From contig NZ_GG694007.1 of NCBI RefSeq assembly GCF_000160695.1, positions 306,268 through 370,267 on the forward strand: a DNA stretch of 64,000 bases. The letters are read 5' to 3'. Positions 32,112-40,934 of the stretch are shown here, piece by piece; position 1 is the stretch's first letter, and every line of letters starts with the position of its first letter. The notes under the pieces were generated by a model. The model did not search any database. It had not been told where the DNA came from and saw nothing but the letters and a program-made list of their open reading frames with translations. Made by a program: the position numbers and the translations under genes. The stretch is from Centipeda flueggei ATCC 43531 (GTDB lineage: Bacteria > Bacillota > Negativicutes > Selenomonadales > Selenomonadaceae).

Positions 32112-33231
32112 GGACCTCGCTTTCCTCGGACGATTCCCTTCTACAGGATATATCGTCATTTGCGAGCAGTCGGATAATACCGATGAGCGAGAGGATGCCG
32201 CAGAGTGTCCAGAGGAGGATGCTCGGCACGCCGATCATGCTGTCCACGGCCGACTGGAGCGCGCCGGCCGTGACAGTGCTGCCCTCCATCAGGACAGGAC
32301 GGGCAAACGGCAGCGGTGTGATGAGGAGCGGGAGGAGAGCGGCAAAGGAGAGGAATGCCTCATAGGGGGAATGTCCCAGTGTGCGCAGGCGCTGCCGTAT
32401 GAGCGGCAGGAGGGGAAGCGGAAAGAGCACGAAGGGGAGGATGGTGAGGAGGATGATGATGGATGGAAGGATTTCCACCGTCTCCGGAATCGTTGCTGCG
32501 AGTATGATGAGGACAGTGACGATGGCCTGCAGAACGAGCTGTGCCGCCGGCGGAAGGACAAGTCCCAGGGCGAGGAGGAGGAGGAGGCTGCGGCGGATGA
32601 ACGCCGTACGCGTTACCGTCCCCGCAGTGGAGAAGTACGCTGCGCGCGTGGGCGGCAGTACCTCCTCGACGGGGGGATCGCCCCAGCGGTTCGCCTCCGG
32701 TTTTCCCTTTTTGAGGAAGAGCCAGCCGAGGCAGCAGGCGAGCGGGATAAAGAGGACGAAGAAGAGGAGCAGCAATATGCCGACGCTTGCGGCGGCGGCG
32801 GAGGCGAATGCCTCCGTCATTCCGTTCCATGGGGAAAAAGACGACCCCATCGTCTCGGTGATGATGCCGATGAAGATACAGACGGGCAGGAGCATGAGGC
32901 AGAGGATGGGAACGCAGAGGAGGAGGAGGGGCGCCGCCCAGCCGCCGCTGTATCCCAAATCGTGCAGACGCCGCACGACGGCGGGGATGGCGAGCGGCGG
33001 GATGAGCGCGTAGAGGAGGAGGTTGAGTCCGAGGAACGCGGCGATGTAGACGGGAAAGAAGACCTCTGCCGAATTGCGGAAAAAGCCCGTCGCAGTGGAT
33101 GCGGTGAGCGGGAAGAGGAGGTAGCAGAGGGCGAGCATGACAAAGAAGACGCCGCCGCTGATGACGCCGAGCGTCAGGGCGAAATCGCGCCGCGTGAGCC
33201 TGCCCGTGAGGGAAAAGAGTGTGTGATTCAT
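32089..33231 (-). CDS. DUF805-repeat membrane protein, 380 aa
   Basis: A polytopic membrane protein with about ten hydrophobic helices in two halves. The first half starts FSLTGRLTRRDFALTLG and contains PAVVRRLHDLGYSGGWA, the DUF805 signature. The second half starts FSTAGTVTRTAFIRRSLLL and has RQRLRTLGHSP, a weaker copy. So two DUF805 units appear fused. The start is ATG 33231 (GAGG upstream), 7 nt behind the shorter DUF805 gene at 33239, so an operon is likely. Confidence 0.8.
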   Translation of the reverse strand: MNHTLFSLTGRLTRRDFALTLGVISGGVFFVMLALCYLLFPLTASTATGFFRNSAEVFFPVYIAAFLGLNLLLYALIPPLAIPAVVRRLHDLGYSGGWAAPLLLLCVPILCLMLLPVCIFIGIITETMGSSFSPWNGMTEAFASAAAASVGILLLLFFVLFIPLACCLGWLFLKKGKPEANRWGDPPVEEVLPPTRAAYFSTAGTVTRTAFIRRSLLLLLALGLVLPPAAQLVLQAIVTVLIILAATIPETVEILPSIIILLTILPFVLFPLPLLPLIRQRLRTLGHSPYEAFLSFAALLPLLITPLPFARPVLMEGSTVTAGALQSAVDSMIGVPSILLWTLCGILSLIGIIRLLANDDISCRRESSEESEVHDVLPKM

Positions 33232-33238
33232 GGCATCC

Positions 33239-33745
33239 TCAGCTGCGCGATACGCCGCTGTCATGCGATGTATTGCTGTCTGCCTGTACAGTATCTATTT
33301 CCGCGCTGTTTGTCGTATGGATGGCAGATGTGCTGAATACAGGCATCTCAGGCTCCGTGCTGAGCGGATCCGGGCCGTAGGCGTTCGGTCCCTCCGTGCC
33401 CTTCTTGAAGATGAGGTAGAGCGCGAAGAAGAAGCTGACGACGGGGACGAAGCTCAGCAGGATGAAGAATGCCGAGAGGTCGAGGTCATGCAGACGGCGG
33501 ATCGCGAGGAGATAGCCTGAGATGATGAAGGGCAGGCAGAAGATATAGGTCGCACCGAATGCGCCCATCATGGGGAGGTCATTCCCCATCTGTGCCGCTG
33601 CCGTGCCAAAAGCGATCGCCATCAGCAGGATATAGACCGCCGTCAGGGTGAGACCGAGGGCGAGGCACCGCAGGATGTAAGCCTTGCGGTTGAGGCGCCC
33701 CTCCCACGAGAAGAACATTTCCCGAATGTTGTCGATTTGGAACAT
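33239..33745 (-). CDS. DUF805 family membrane protein, 168 aa
   Basis: Four hydrophobic helices. FFSWEGRLNRKAYILRCLALG, IRRLHDLDLSAFFIL and FKKGTEGPNAYGPDPL are the classical DUF805 motifs. The last 40 residues are polar and Ser/Thr-rich. AAAAGGAG precedes the ATG. First gene of the three-gene unit with 32089 and 31845, driven by the promoter at 33851-33823. Confidence 0.88.
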   Translation of the reverse strand: MFQIDNIREMFFSWEGRLNRKAYILRCLALGLTLTAVYILLMAIAFGTAAAQMGNDLPMMGAFGATYIFCLPFIISGYLLAIRRLHDLDLSAFFILLSFVPVVSFFFALYLIFKKGTEGPNAYGPDPLSTEPEMPVFSTSAIHTTNSAEIDTVQADSNTSHDSGVSRS

Positions 33746-33822
33746 GATGATTCTCCTTTTCGTTGATTAGGGAATCACTGTCTGCATTTCCTTCATGGAA
33801 AACGATTCCCAAGCAAGTAATC

Positions 33823-33851
33823 ATTGTAGCATAGTCGCCTGTGATTCACAA
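33823..33851 (-). promoter_or_regulatory. promoter of the DUF805 operon
   Basis: TTGTGA (33851-33846) and TACAAT (33828-33823) on the minus strand with 17-bp spacing. A fragment resembling the end of the dispersed repeat (TAGGGAATCACTG, about 33769-33781) lies between it and the gene. Confidence 0.6.
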
Positions 33852-33893
33852 GAAAAAGATATGACCTAGTATTAAAAGAGAAGGAGGAAATAA

Positions 33894-33931
33894 AAAGAGC
33901 ACCGCGCGTGGCGGTACTCTCTTTGCCAGCA
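33894..33931 (-). terminator. terminator of GGDEF gene 1
   Basis: On the minus strand AAAGAG...ACCGCC and GCGGTGCTCTTT pair, followed by TTATTT. It follows the GGDEF stop at 33962. Confidence 0.75.
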
Positions 33932-33961
33932 AGGCTTGATTTGACGGCGGGCGCATATTCC

Positions 33962-35683
33962 CTACGCCGCATCGATCTCGCTCTCGGCAGAGACGGTGTT
34001 GCGGCCCTTTTTCTTGGAGCGGTAGAGGGCGCGGTCGGCGCGTGCGATGAGATCGGACAGAGGATCATCTGCACCGTGCCATGTAGAGACTCCAAAACTC
34101 AGGGTAACGCCGCCCAGCCGATGTTCGAGGATGCCGCGGAGATGATCGCAGAAGGCGACCATGGCATCGAGGTCATAATGCAGGCCGAGGAGGACGAATT
34201 CATCACCGCCGTAACGGATGAAGAGGTGGCGGCGGTCGATCTCATCGTGGATGATGCCGGCGATCTCCTTCAGTACATGGTCGCCTGCCAAGTGGCCGCG
34301 CGTATCGTTGATGGTCTTGAAGTGGTCGATGTCGAAGATGGCGAAGGAGAACTTGAACCCTCGCTCACGCGCGAGTTCGGCAAAATTTTCAAAGCCGCTT
34401 TCAAGCTGATGGCGGTTGTAACAGCCCGTGAGGAAATCGCGCTGTGCAGCACTCTGCGACGCTGCCAGCTCCAGTGCGAGCACCTCGTTCTTCCGCACCA
34501 TTGCCGCCTGCTCCATCATCTGGAGACGGATGACGTGAAAGATGAGCGGAACCATCGCATAGATGGAGAATATGGTGACAGAGAGCATACCGGAGAGCAG
34601 ATGGTATTTCCAGTGCAGCGCATCAATGACACAGAACAGGGTGGAAGCAGCCACAGCGAATGTGCCGTAGCGGCAGGCGGGATGGAACTCCCAGTGCGAG
34701 CGTGCGAGGAAATAGATGAGCCCGAGAGAAGCGGCCAGGAGGAACGGGTAGTAGAAATAGAGCAGCGCTGTGTACCCGCTCTTTCCTCCCATTTCAAAGA
34801 CGGCTGCCGCGGCAAAGGCAGCCGCGAGGGCGTAGAGAATTTTTTGTACCTGTGTGCGGTAGTGCGGTGCGACAATCTCGTGCACGAGCAGCGCCCAGGT
34901 GATCGGCATGACGTAGAGCATGGTCAGATGCAGCTCCCACCAGAGGAGGGGCAGTCCGACGATGCGCGGGAAGAAGGAGGATATGCCTGCCGTCCACAGC
35001 ATGGACGCGGCGAGGCAGGCGATGAGATAGATCTGGGTGCGGCGCAGCGCATCGCTCGGCGTGCGCCGCGAGAGATTGATGGTGAGGAATGCGATCATCG
35101 CGAGAGCGATGGAGAATGCTGCGGCATAGGTGGCGCTGGTGAGGCTGACGCTCGTGAGGAACTGCTCCGTTGTGTCAAAGGTCAGGTAGTCGACCGTTCC
35201 CAGCCAGCGCGGCTGATCGGAGTGCAGGAGCAGTGTCAGCCGCTGCCCTGCCATGGCATCACTCAAATGAACGCAGTGAAAATTGCGGCCGGTGACCGTG
35301 CCGTGTTCCGTCCAGTCGCCGTAACGGTAGACAAGGTCGCTGCCGAGGTAAACGCAGACGTCCTGATTCGCCGTGGAAAAGAGCATATTGCGCCCCAGGA
35401 AGTGCGGCGCATACGGGATCTTCCATGACAGACAGACCGTGTGTATCCCCTCTGGAATCGGCGGCCGCGTTGGGTACGAATAAGGATGCCACACCAGATC
35501 GTCGGCACGGAAATTCTCACGATCCGGCAGAGCCATGTCCTCGATGACGGCATACTCCGCCGTCAGTCGGGGATCGAGGGGCGTCGCGAGCATCTGCCAG
35601 GTGCATAGGATCACGGCAGTCAACAGAGCGAGGCACAGAAATGTCCACACATTGCCATGCAGAAACGATCGGATATGGGTCAT
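33962..35683 (-). CDS. membrane diguanylate cyclase, 7-TM plus GGDEF (paralogue 1)
   Basis: A 573-residue protein: one N-terminal helix (residues 8-28), an extracytoplasmic domain of about 170 residues, seven helices (about 200-390), a short coiled coil, and a C-terminal GGDEF domain. The active-site motif is GGDEF at residues 492-496, with FDIDHFKTINDTRGHLAGDHVL before it and LSFGVS, RADRALYRSKKKGRN after it. The domain should make cyclic di-GMP. No RxxD inhibitory site precedes the motif. The layout is like 7TMR-DISM receptors, so the outer domain probably senses a ligand. GGAGGTG precedes ATG 35683. Closely similar to the protein at 36164. Confidence 0.9.
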   Translation of the reverse strand: MTHIRSFLHGNVWTFLCLALLTAVILCTWQMLATPLDPRLTAEYAVIEDMALPDRENFRADDLVWHPYSYPTRPPIPEGIHTVCLSWKIPYAPHFLGRNMLFSTANQDVCVYLGSDLVYRYGDWTEHGTVTGRNFHCVHLSDAMAGQRLTLLLHSDQPRWLGTVDYLTFDTTEQFLTSVSLTSATYAAAFSIALAMIAFLTINLSRRTPSDALRRTQIYLIACLAASMLWTAGISSFFPRIVGLPLLWWELHLTMLYVMPITWALLVHEIVAPHYRTQVQKILYALAAAFAAAAVFEMGGKSGYTALLYFYYPFLLAASLGLIYFLARSHWEFHPACRYGTFAVAASTLFCVIDALHWKYHLLSGMLSVTIFSIYAMVPLIFHVIRLQMMEQAAMVRKNEVLALELAASQSAAQRDFLTGCYNRHQLESGFENFAELARERGFKFSFAIFDIDHFKTINDTRGHLAGDHVLKEIAGIIHDEIDRRHLFIRYGGDEFVLLGLHYDLDAMVAFCDHLRGILEHRLGGVTLSFGVSTWHGADDPLSDLIARADRALYRSKKKGRNTVSAESEIDAA

Positions 35684-35746
35684 GGGGGACACCTCCCTCT
35701 CGCGGATGGAAACGTGCAACAGAATATGCAATGTTCCTTTTGAAAC

Positions 35747-35776
35747 ATTATAACATATTGGGTTACTATAAAACAA
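35747..35776 (-). promoter_or_regulatory. promoter of GGDEF gene 1
   Basis: TTGTTT (35776-35771) and TATAAT (35752-35747) on the minus strand with 18-bp spacing. Confidence 0.6.
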
Positions 35777-35801
35777 TAGAAAAAAAGATTCTTTCAAGTG
35801 T

Positions 35802-35923
35802 AAGGAATCGCTGATAAACAGCCCCTCACGTTGGCGCAGATGTTTCGTCGCGGCGGAGTTGCTGACAAGAATCGGGCAGCAGAGATGCGTCAAGAGACGG
35901 TGCCGGAATGATCCGTGCTTCCG
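35802..35923 (+). repeat. dispersed palindromic element, copy 3 (decayed)
   Basis: Starts AAGGAATCGCTGATAAA, keeps TTGGCGCAGATG and AGATGCGTCAAGA, but lacks the central CATAGC/GCTATG hairpin block. Its right end (ATCCGTGCTTCCG) is mutated. Shorter than other copies by about 40 bp. Confidence 0.65.
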
Positions 35924-36000
35924 TCAGGCAAAACACAAAAAAAGGGCGCCGCCGCGCCCCTTGTGGGTGTCATGGTTTTTTTCGGCATTCGCGCAGATTT

Positions 36001-36165
36001 AGGGAAGCACTGATAAATTCAGCACCGCCGTCTTAGTACATCTTTTTCCCCCTGTCTGTGCCGACAAATCCTCCACATAGCTTTTGCTATGCGTCCGGTT
36101 TGTCTCCTTGACAGGACAAAAAATCTGCACCAATTCGACGGACTTCATTTTATCAGCGATTCCCT
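36001..36165 (-). repeat. dispersed palindromic element, copy 4 (reverse)
   Basis: Begins AGGGAAGCACTGATAAATTC and ends TTATCAGCGATTCCCT with TA at both flanks; central hairpin CATAGC/GCTATG present. Its right end plus the flanking TA makes the TAG stop codon of GGDEF gene 2. Confidence 0.85.
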
Positions 36166-37882
36166 AACAGCACTCCGCCTCGTCCTCTTTGGAGACGGCA
36201 TTGCGTCCCTTCTCCTTGGAACAGTAAAGCGCACGGTCAGCACGTTCCATCAGATCGTGCATGGTATCGCCTGCCCCATGCCACGCCGATACACCGAAGC
36301 TTATCGTGATGCCGTCCATGGTCTCTGCGACGGCACAGCGCAGGGATTCGCAGAACGCTGCCATCTGTGTGAGGTCGTGATGGAGGGCGAGGAGGATGAA
36401 CTCGTCGCCGCCGTAGCGGATGAAAATGTGGCGGCGGTCGATCTTGTCCTGTACGATTTCGGCGACACCCTGCAGGACGTGATCACCGCCGAGATGTCCG
36501 TGCGTGTCGTTGACCTCCTTGAAGTGGTCGATGTCGAAGATGGCATAGGAGAGCGCAAAATGATTTTTTTCGGCAAGATGGGAGAACTGGCTGAAGCTCG
36601 GCTGGAGCTGCAAACGATTGAATGCGCCCGTGAGAAAGTCGTGTTTTGCCTCCTCCTGCGTCTCCTGCAGTTCGCGTGAGAGGGTGCTGTTCTCCCGGAC
36701 GAGCTGCGCTTCCTGCATCATCTGTTCGCGGATGAGGTAGAAGACGAATGGGATGATGGCGTAGATCGAGAAAACTGTTGCTGAGAGTGTCGAGGTGAAG
36801 AGATGATACTCGAAATGGAGGGCATCGATCGCGACAAAGATCATCAGCGAGACCGCTGCGATCGTTCCGTAGCGGCAGGCGGGATGCTTTGCCCATGAGG
36901 TGCCCAGGAGAACGAAGATGGGGTAGAGGAAGGTGACGGCGAGGATGGGGTAGAAGGCAAAGAGCATATTCATATAGCCGTTCAGCCCGAGTGCCTCCGC
37001 CGTTGTTGCGACGGCGAAGAGTGCGCCGTAGAGACCAAAGATGCCGGTCAGAGAATGCTTGTAGTTCGGCGGACTGATGTGTTCGATGATCTTGATGAAA
37101 AGCATCGGCATGAGGTAGAGCATGATGAAGTGGAGCTCCGCCCAGACCTGCGTCGTGCCGAAGAGTCGGGGGAAGACTGAGGAGGTGCCCGTCGCCCAAA
37201 AGATGATGCTCAGGAGGAAGGCAATGAGGTAAAGCTGCAGATGCCGTCGTCGGATATAACCGCGCCAGATGATATCCATGACGAGGAAGGCGATGAGTGC
37301 AGCGGCGATGGCAAGGCTCGCCGTGTAGATGGCATCGCTGATGCTGATTTTCTGGAAGAGGGTCAGCTCGCTGCCAATGAAGAAATAGTCTACGCTGCCA
37401 AGCCACCGGGCATAGTTCGTATGCAGGAGGAAAGTGATGCGTTTCCCCGCGAGGGACTGCTTCGCGTCGATGAAGTGCAGGGTGCGCCCATAGGGGTTGT
37501 GGAAACCGTCCCATTGACCGGTGGTGTAGATCAGACGGTCATCGAGGTAGACGCAGAGGTTCTGATTCGTCGTCGCCGCGAGGATGTGATCAATGGAGAG
37601 AGGTATATCCTGCGGGATCTCCCACGAGAGATAGACCGCCTTCACATCGTCGGCAAGGGGGGGCACGGGGGACGTATAGGACTGCCAGTCCTGCTCCGCC
37701 GCGTGGAAACCAAGGATGTCGTTATGTGTGAGATCCTTGCCGACGAGGGCGTACGAGCGAGCCAGATCAGTATACGGCATGGTATTGAGCAGCTGCCAGG
37801 CAAAGGCCATGGACCCGATGATTGCGGCGAACGCAGCCAGTCCAATGGCATTTTTCAGCGCGTGCTGTGCGGCTTCCTTCAT
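36164..37882 (-). CDS. membrane diguanylate cyclase, 7-TM plus GGDEF (paralogue 2)
   Basis: A 572-residue paralogue of the protein at 33962 with the same plan: an N-terminal helix, an outer domain (YLSWEIPQDIPLS, ATTNQNLCVYLDDRLIY), seven helices, and GGDEF at residues 491-495 with FDIDHFKEVNDTHGHLGGDHVL and ADRALYCSKEKGRN. The GGDEF halves are much more alike than the outer domains, so the two likely respond to different signals. The TAG stop comes from repeat copy 4; the protein ends ECC. AGGAG lies 12 nt before the ATG. Confidence 0.9.
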   Translation of the reverse strand: MKEAAQHALKNAIGLAAFAAIIGSMAFAWQLLNTMPYTDLARSYALVGKDLTHNDILGFHAAEQDWQSYTSPVPPLADDVKAVYLSWEIPQDIPLSIDHILAATTNQNLCVYLDDRLIYTTGQWDGFHNPYGRTLHFIDAKQSLAGKRITFLLHTNYARWLGSVDYFFIGSELTLFQKISISDAIYTASLAIAAALIAFLVMDIIWRGYIRRRHLQLYLIAFLLSIIFWATGTSSVFPRLFGTTQVWAELHFIMLYLMPMLFIKIIEHISPPNYKHSLTGIFGLYGALFAVATTAEALGLNGYMNMLFAFYPILAVTFLYPIFVLLGTSWAKHPACRYGTIAAVSLMIFVAIDALHFEYHLFTSTLSATVFSIYAIIPFVFYLIREQMMQEAQLVRENSTLSRELQETQEEAKHDFLTGAFNRLQLQPSFSQFSHLAEKNHFALSYAIFDIDHFKEVNDTHGHLGGDHVLQGVAEIVQDKIDRRHIFIRYGGDEFILLALHHDLTQMAAFCESLRCAVAETMDGITISFGVSAWHGAGDTMHDLMERADRALYCSKEKGRNAVSKEDEAECC

Positions 37883-38018
37883 AGGGGTTCATTTCTCCTG
37901 CGTTGTTCTCCAATAAGGGATAAATGAAATAAATGTCAATATACCACTGCATTATATCATAAAATACGGGTGCGTGTGGGAAAAAAATGAGAAAAGAGCA
38001 GGTCGTACGTTTACCAAG

Positions 38019-38068
38019 AGAAAAGAGACTGCGATATGAAGGTGTCCACCTCGTACGACAGTCTCTTG
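38019..38068 (-). terminator. terminator of the phosphohexomutase gene
   Basis: On the minus strand AAGAGACTG (38067-38059) pairs with CAGTCTCTT (38031-38023), followed by TTCTCTT, about 40 nt after the stop at 38107. Confidence 0.75.
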
Positions 38069-38106
38069 TGCCTTTCCCTCACGTGGGCGGCTGACATGGA
38101 TGTGTT

Positions 38107-39615
38107 CTATGCGTGAAAGCCGGAGAGGTCGAGCGCGTCGAATCCCGCGAGGAGCTCCCTGACCTCGCGCTCGATCCTGTCCGCACCGCCCGCTGCGTCC
38201 GCCTCGATGTTGAGCGGCATGTTCGGATCGTGCAGCGACATGCGCAGCAGCGCCCAGCCGCCCGGGAAGATGAGGCGCACGCCCTCATAGGAGGGAGCGG
38301 CGATCCTGAGGCCCTTGTCTTTGGCGCGCTGCTCGAATGCGGCGAGGACGTCCTTTCCGTATGCCTTGACGTCGTCGGTGCCCGTGATCTTGATGCGGAT
38401 CTCGCGTGCCTCGGCGGGGTGGCGCAGATCCTTGATGAGGTCGCTGAGGGTTTTGCCCTCGGCGTGTGCCTTTGCCGCTGCGATGAGAAGCTTTACCGCG
38501 AGGTAGGCGCCGTCGTCGAGGTAGTAGTTCTCGCTGAGCGCACCATGCCCTGAGGTCTCGATGGCGAGCGGGGAGGTTTCGCCCGCCTCGTTGCGGCGGA
38601 TGCACTCGTTGATGACGTTCTTGTAGCCGCGCATGTAGCGCAGGTGCTTCAGATGGAGGTGATCCTCGAGGAAGTCGTGCAGCCCGTCGGAGGTGACGGA
38701 GTCGGTGATGATGGTGGAGCCGGGGTAGTCGGGCGCGAGGATGGCGGCCATCATGGCAATGAGGGCGTTGCGGCTCACGTCCGTGCCGTCGGCGAGGACG
38801 GCGCTCATGCGGTCTACGTCGGTGTCGAAGATGAGTCCAAGGTCGGCATGGTTCTTCACCACGGCGTCCTTGATGGCGCACATGGCGTCAGCATTCTCGG
38901 GGTTCGGAATGTGGTTCGGGAAGTGCCCGTCCGGGTCGAGAAACTGGCTGCCTGTCGTGTCCGCGCCGAGCGGGGTGAGGATGCGTCCCGCGAAGAAGCC
39001 GCCCGCGCCGTTGCCCGCATCGACGACGATGTGCATCCCCTCGAGCGGACGTTCTGCGCCGCCGAACGCGTCGCGGATTTTCTTCGTGAGGTGTTCGCTG
39101 TAGCGCCCGATGAGGTCGAACTTCAGGACGTGCTCGAGCGTTCCGTGTTCTTCCTTTGCCTCGGCGGCGTAAGTGAGGATCTTCTCTATGTCCGTCTTGT
39201 CTGCGCCGCCCGCGGCGGTGAAGAATTTCAGTCCGTTGCGGTTGTACGGGAGGTGGCTCGCAGTAATCATGATCGAGCCGTCCGCCGCCGTGTCTTCGAA
39301 GATGGTCGCCATGAACATGGCGGGGGTGGAGGCGAGGACGCAGTCGATGCCGTGCGCGCCCGTGTAGGTGAGTCCCGTGAGGACGCTGTCCTTGATGGCG
39401 AGCGCGGAGATGCGCGAGTCGTGGCCGACGGCGATCTGCAGCTCTGCGGGGCTCTTGCCCGCCTTTTCGCTGAGGAAACGGACGAAGCCGGCAGCGATGC
39501 GGTTTGCCGCCTCGGGGGTGAGGGTGACAGGTTCGCCGGGCACGCCGGGGACGGCGACGCCGCGGATGTCGCTGCCGTTCGCGAGTTTTTTGAAGTCGTC
39601 CTGGGTCAGGGGCAT
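38107..39615 (-). CDS. phosphomannomutase/phosphoglucomutase
   Basis: A 502-residue alpha-D-phosphohexomutase interconverting hexose 1- and 6-phosphates for nucleotide-sugar synthesis. The phosphoserine loop is TASHLPYNRNG (TASHNP in the family), the metal loop DTDVDRMS, the sugar loop ETSGHGAL, and a phosphate-binding C-terminal domain is present. GSDIRG at the N-terminus is typical of the ManB/AlgC group. AGGAGG precedes the ATG. gmhA lies upstream on the same strand, separated by a repeat copy, so both may serve LPS or surface polysaccharide synthesis. Confidence 0.88.
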   Translation of the reverse strand: MPLTQDDFKKLANGSDIRGVAVPGVPGEPVTLTPEAANRIAAGFVRFLSEKAGKSPAELQIAVGHDSRISALAIKDSVLTGLTYTGAHGIDCVLASTPAMFMATIFEDTAADGSIMITASHLPYNRNGLKFFTAAGGADKTDIEKILTYAAEAKEEHGTLEHVLKFDLIGRYSEHLTKKIRDAFGGAERPLEGMHIVVDAGNGAGGFFAGRILTPLGADTTGSQFLDPDGHFPNHIPNPENADAMCAIKDAVVKNHADLGLIFDTDVDRMSAVLADGTDVSRNALIAMMAAILAPDYPGSTIITDSVTSDGLHDFLEDHLHLKHLRYMRGYKNVINECIRRNEAGETSPLAIETSGHGALSENYYLDDGAYLAVKLLIAAAKAHAEGKTLSDLIKDLRHPAEAREIRIKITGTDDVKAYGKDVLAAFEQRAKDKGLRIAAPSYEGVRLIFPGGWALLRMSLHDPNMPLNIEADAAGGADRIEREVRELLAGFDALDLSGFHA

Positions 39616-39739
39616 GGGGATTCCTCCTTTGTGTATGATTGTGTGTTTGTGATGTGTGTGTGTTTATATATTATGCATTATGCGTGAGTATCCCCACGCA
39701 AACGCCTCGTTTCACAAGTGATCGCGCACTTATCTGCCT

Positions 39740-39901
39740 AAGGAATCGCTGATAAAACAGTCTCTCAGATTGGCGTAGATTTTTTGTCCGAACAAGGTGG
39801 AAAACCGGACGCATAGCAAAGGCTATGTGGAGGATTTTCCGCCGAAGTGCGGGCGAAAAAGATGCGTCAAGATGGTAGTGCTGAATTTATCAGTGATTCC
39901 T
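39740..39901 (+). repeat. dispersed palindromic element, copy 5 (forward)
   Basis: AAGGAATCGCTGATAAA to TTATCAGTGATTCCTT, flanked by TA. Central CATAGC/GCTATG hairpin. Together with copy 6 it brackets gmhA in inverted orientation. Confidence 0.87.
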
Positions 39902-40045
39902 TAAATACCTGCGAATTCCGAAACGCGCTGCGCTTGAACGACGAAATTCGTCGGGGCGTACCGCACACTTTCCACGCTTGCGCCGCTAAGGTTTGGTTCG
40001 GCGGCGCATATCATCCTATGGCGGAGGATACAGGTCATCCGTTAC
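39902..40045. other. gap of 144 bp between repeat copy 5 and gmhA, no gene seen
   Basis: No open frame with a ribosome binding site and no convincing terminator. It contains the 3' flank of gmhA. Confidence 0.4.
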
Positions 40046-40711
40046 TTACTCCGCGCCGAAGAACTCCTCCTCGACGGCGATGCAGAGGGTGTGGTAGATG
40101 GGGAGATGGTACTCCTGGATCTTGTACGTCTCCTCCTCGGGGGCCTTGATGACGATGTCGGCGAAGCCCGCCGCGCATTTGCCGCCCGTTGCGCCCGTGA
40201 GGGCGATGGTGGTCATGCCGAGCGCCTTTGCCATGCGGAAGGCGTAGAGGACATTCTTCGAGCTGCCCGAGGTGGTGATGCCGAGGAGGACATCGCCTGT
40301 GCGTCCGAGTCCGAGTACCTGTTGGGCAAAGGTGAGGTCGGGTGCCTGATCGTTCGCGAAGGCGGAACTGATCGCAAGCTGGGACGGGAGGGAGATGGCG
40401 GGGAGAGCGCCCTGCAGATGCCGCATGAAGTAGTCCACGGTCATGGGGTCGGCGGCGTCGCACGCCTCGTGGAGTTTTGCGAGGATGTCCTCGTCGAGAT
40501 GGCGCGGCAGGAGAAAGCCCTTCATCAGCTCACCGACGATGTGCTCGGCATCTGCTGCGGAGCCGCCGTTGCCGCAGACGATGAGCTTGCCGCCCGCGTG
40601 GTAGGAGGTGCAGAGCGCCTTGATGGCAGCGCGGATGTCCGTGCCGCAGGGCTCGAGTGCGGGATAGCGTGCGATGAGCGTGTCAACGGCGGCGAGGGTA
40701 GATGATTTCAT
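40046..40711 (-). CDS. gmhA: SIS-domain phosphosugar isomerase, probable sedoheptulose-7-phosphate isomerase
   Basis: A 221-residue SIS-fold enzyme. LIVCGNGGSAADAEHIVGELMKGF (signature CGNGGSAADAQH), LAISSAFAND, GDVLLGITTSGSSKNVLYA and ALTGATGGKCAAGFADIVIKAP match GmhA, which makes heptose 7-phosphate for LPS inner core. It is slightly longer than E. coli GmhA (192 residues). A gap of 55 nt precedes repeat copy 6 upstream. The presence of gmhA agrees with an outer membrane with LPS, as in Negativicutes. Confidence 0.87.
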   Translation of the reverse strand: MKSSTLAAVDTLIARYPALEPCGTDIRAAIKALCTSYHAGGKLIVCGNGGSAADAEHIVGELMKGFLLPRHLDEDILAKLHEACDAADPMTVDYFMRHLQGALPAISLPSQLAISSAFANDQAPDLTFAQQVLGLGRTGDVLLGITTSGSSKNVLYAFRMAKALGMTTIALTGATGGKCAAGFADIVIKAPEEETYKIQEYHLPIYHTLCIAVEEEFFGAE

Positions 40712-40767
40712 AGTTGTTGCTCCTTTGTGATTTCGTTACGGTTGATGCAGGGCTCACGCGAACAGTT

Positions 40768-40932
40768 AGGGAAGCACTGATAAATTCGGCACAACCATCT
40801 TGACGCATCTTTTTTGCCCGCACTTCGGCGGAAAATCCTCCACAGAGCACCACTCTGCGTCCGGTTTTCCACCTCGTTCGGACGAAAAAATCTACGCCAA
40901 TCTGGCAGACCTCATTTTATCAGTGATTCCCT
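40768..40932 (-). repeat. dispersed palindromic element, copy 6 (reverse)
   Basis: AGGGAAGCACTGATAAATTC to TTATCAGTGATTCCCT with TA at both flanks. The central hairpin reads CAGAG/CTCTG instead of CATAG/CTATG: both strands changed together, preserving pairing. Confidence 0.87.
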
Positions 40933-40934
40933 AG

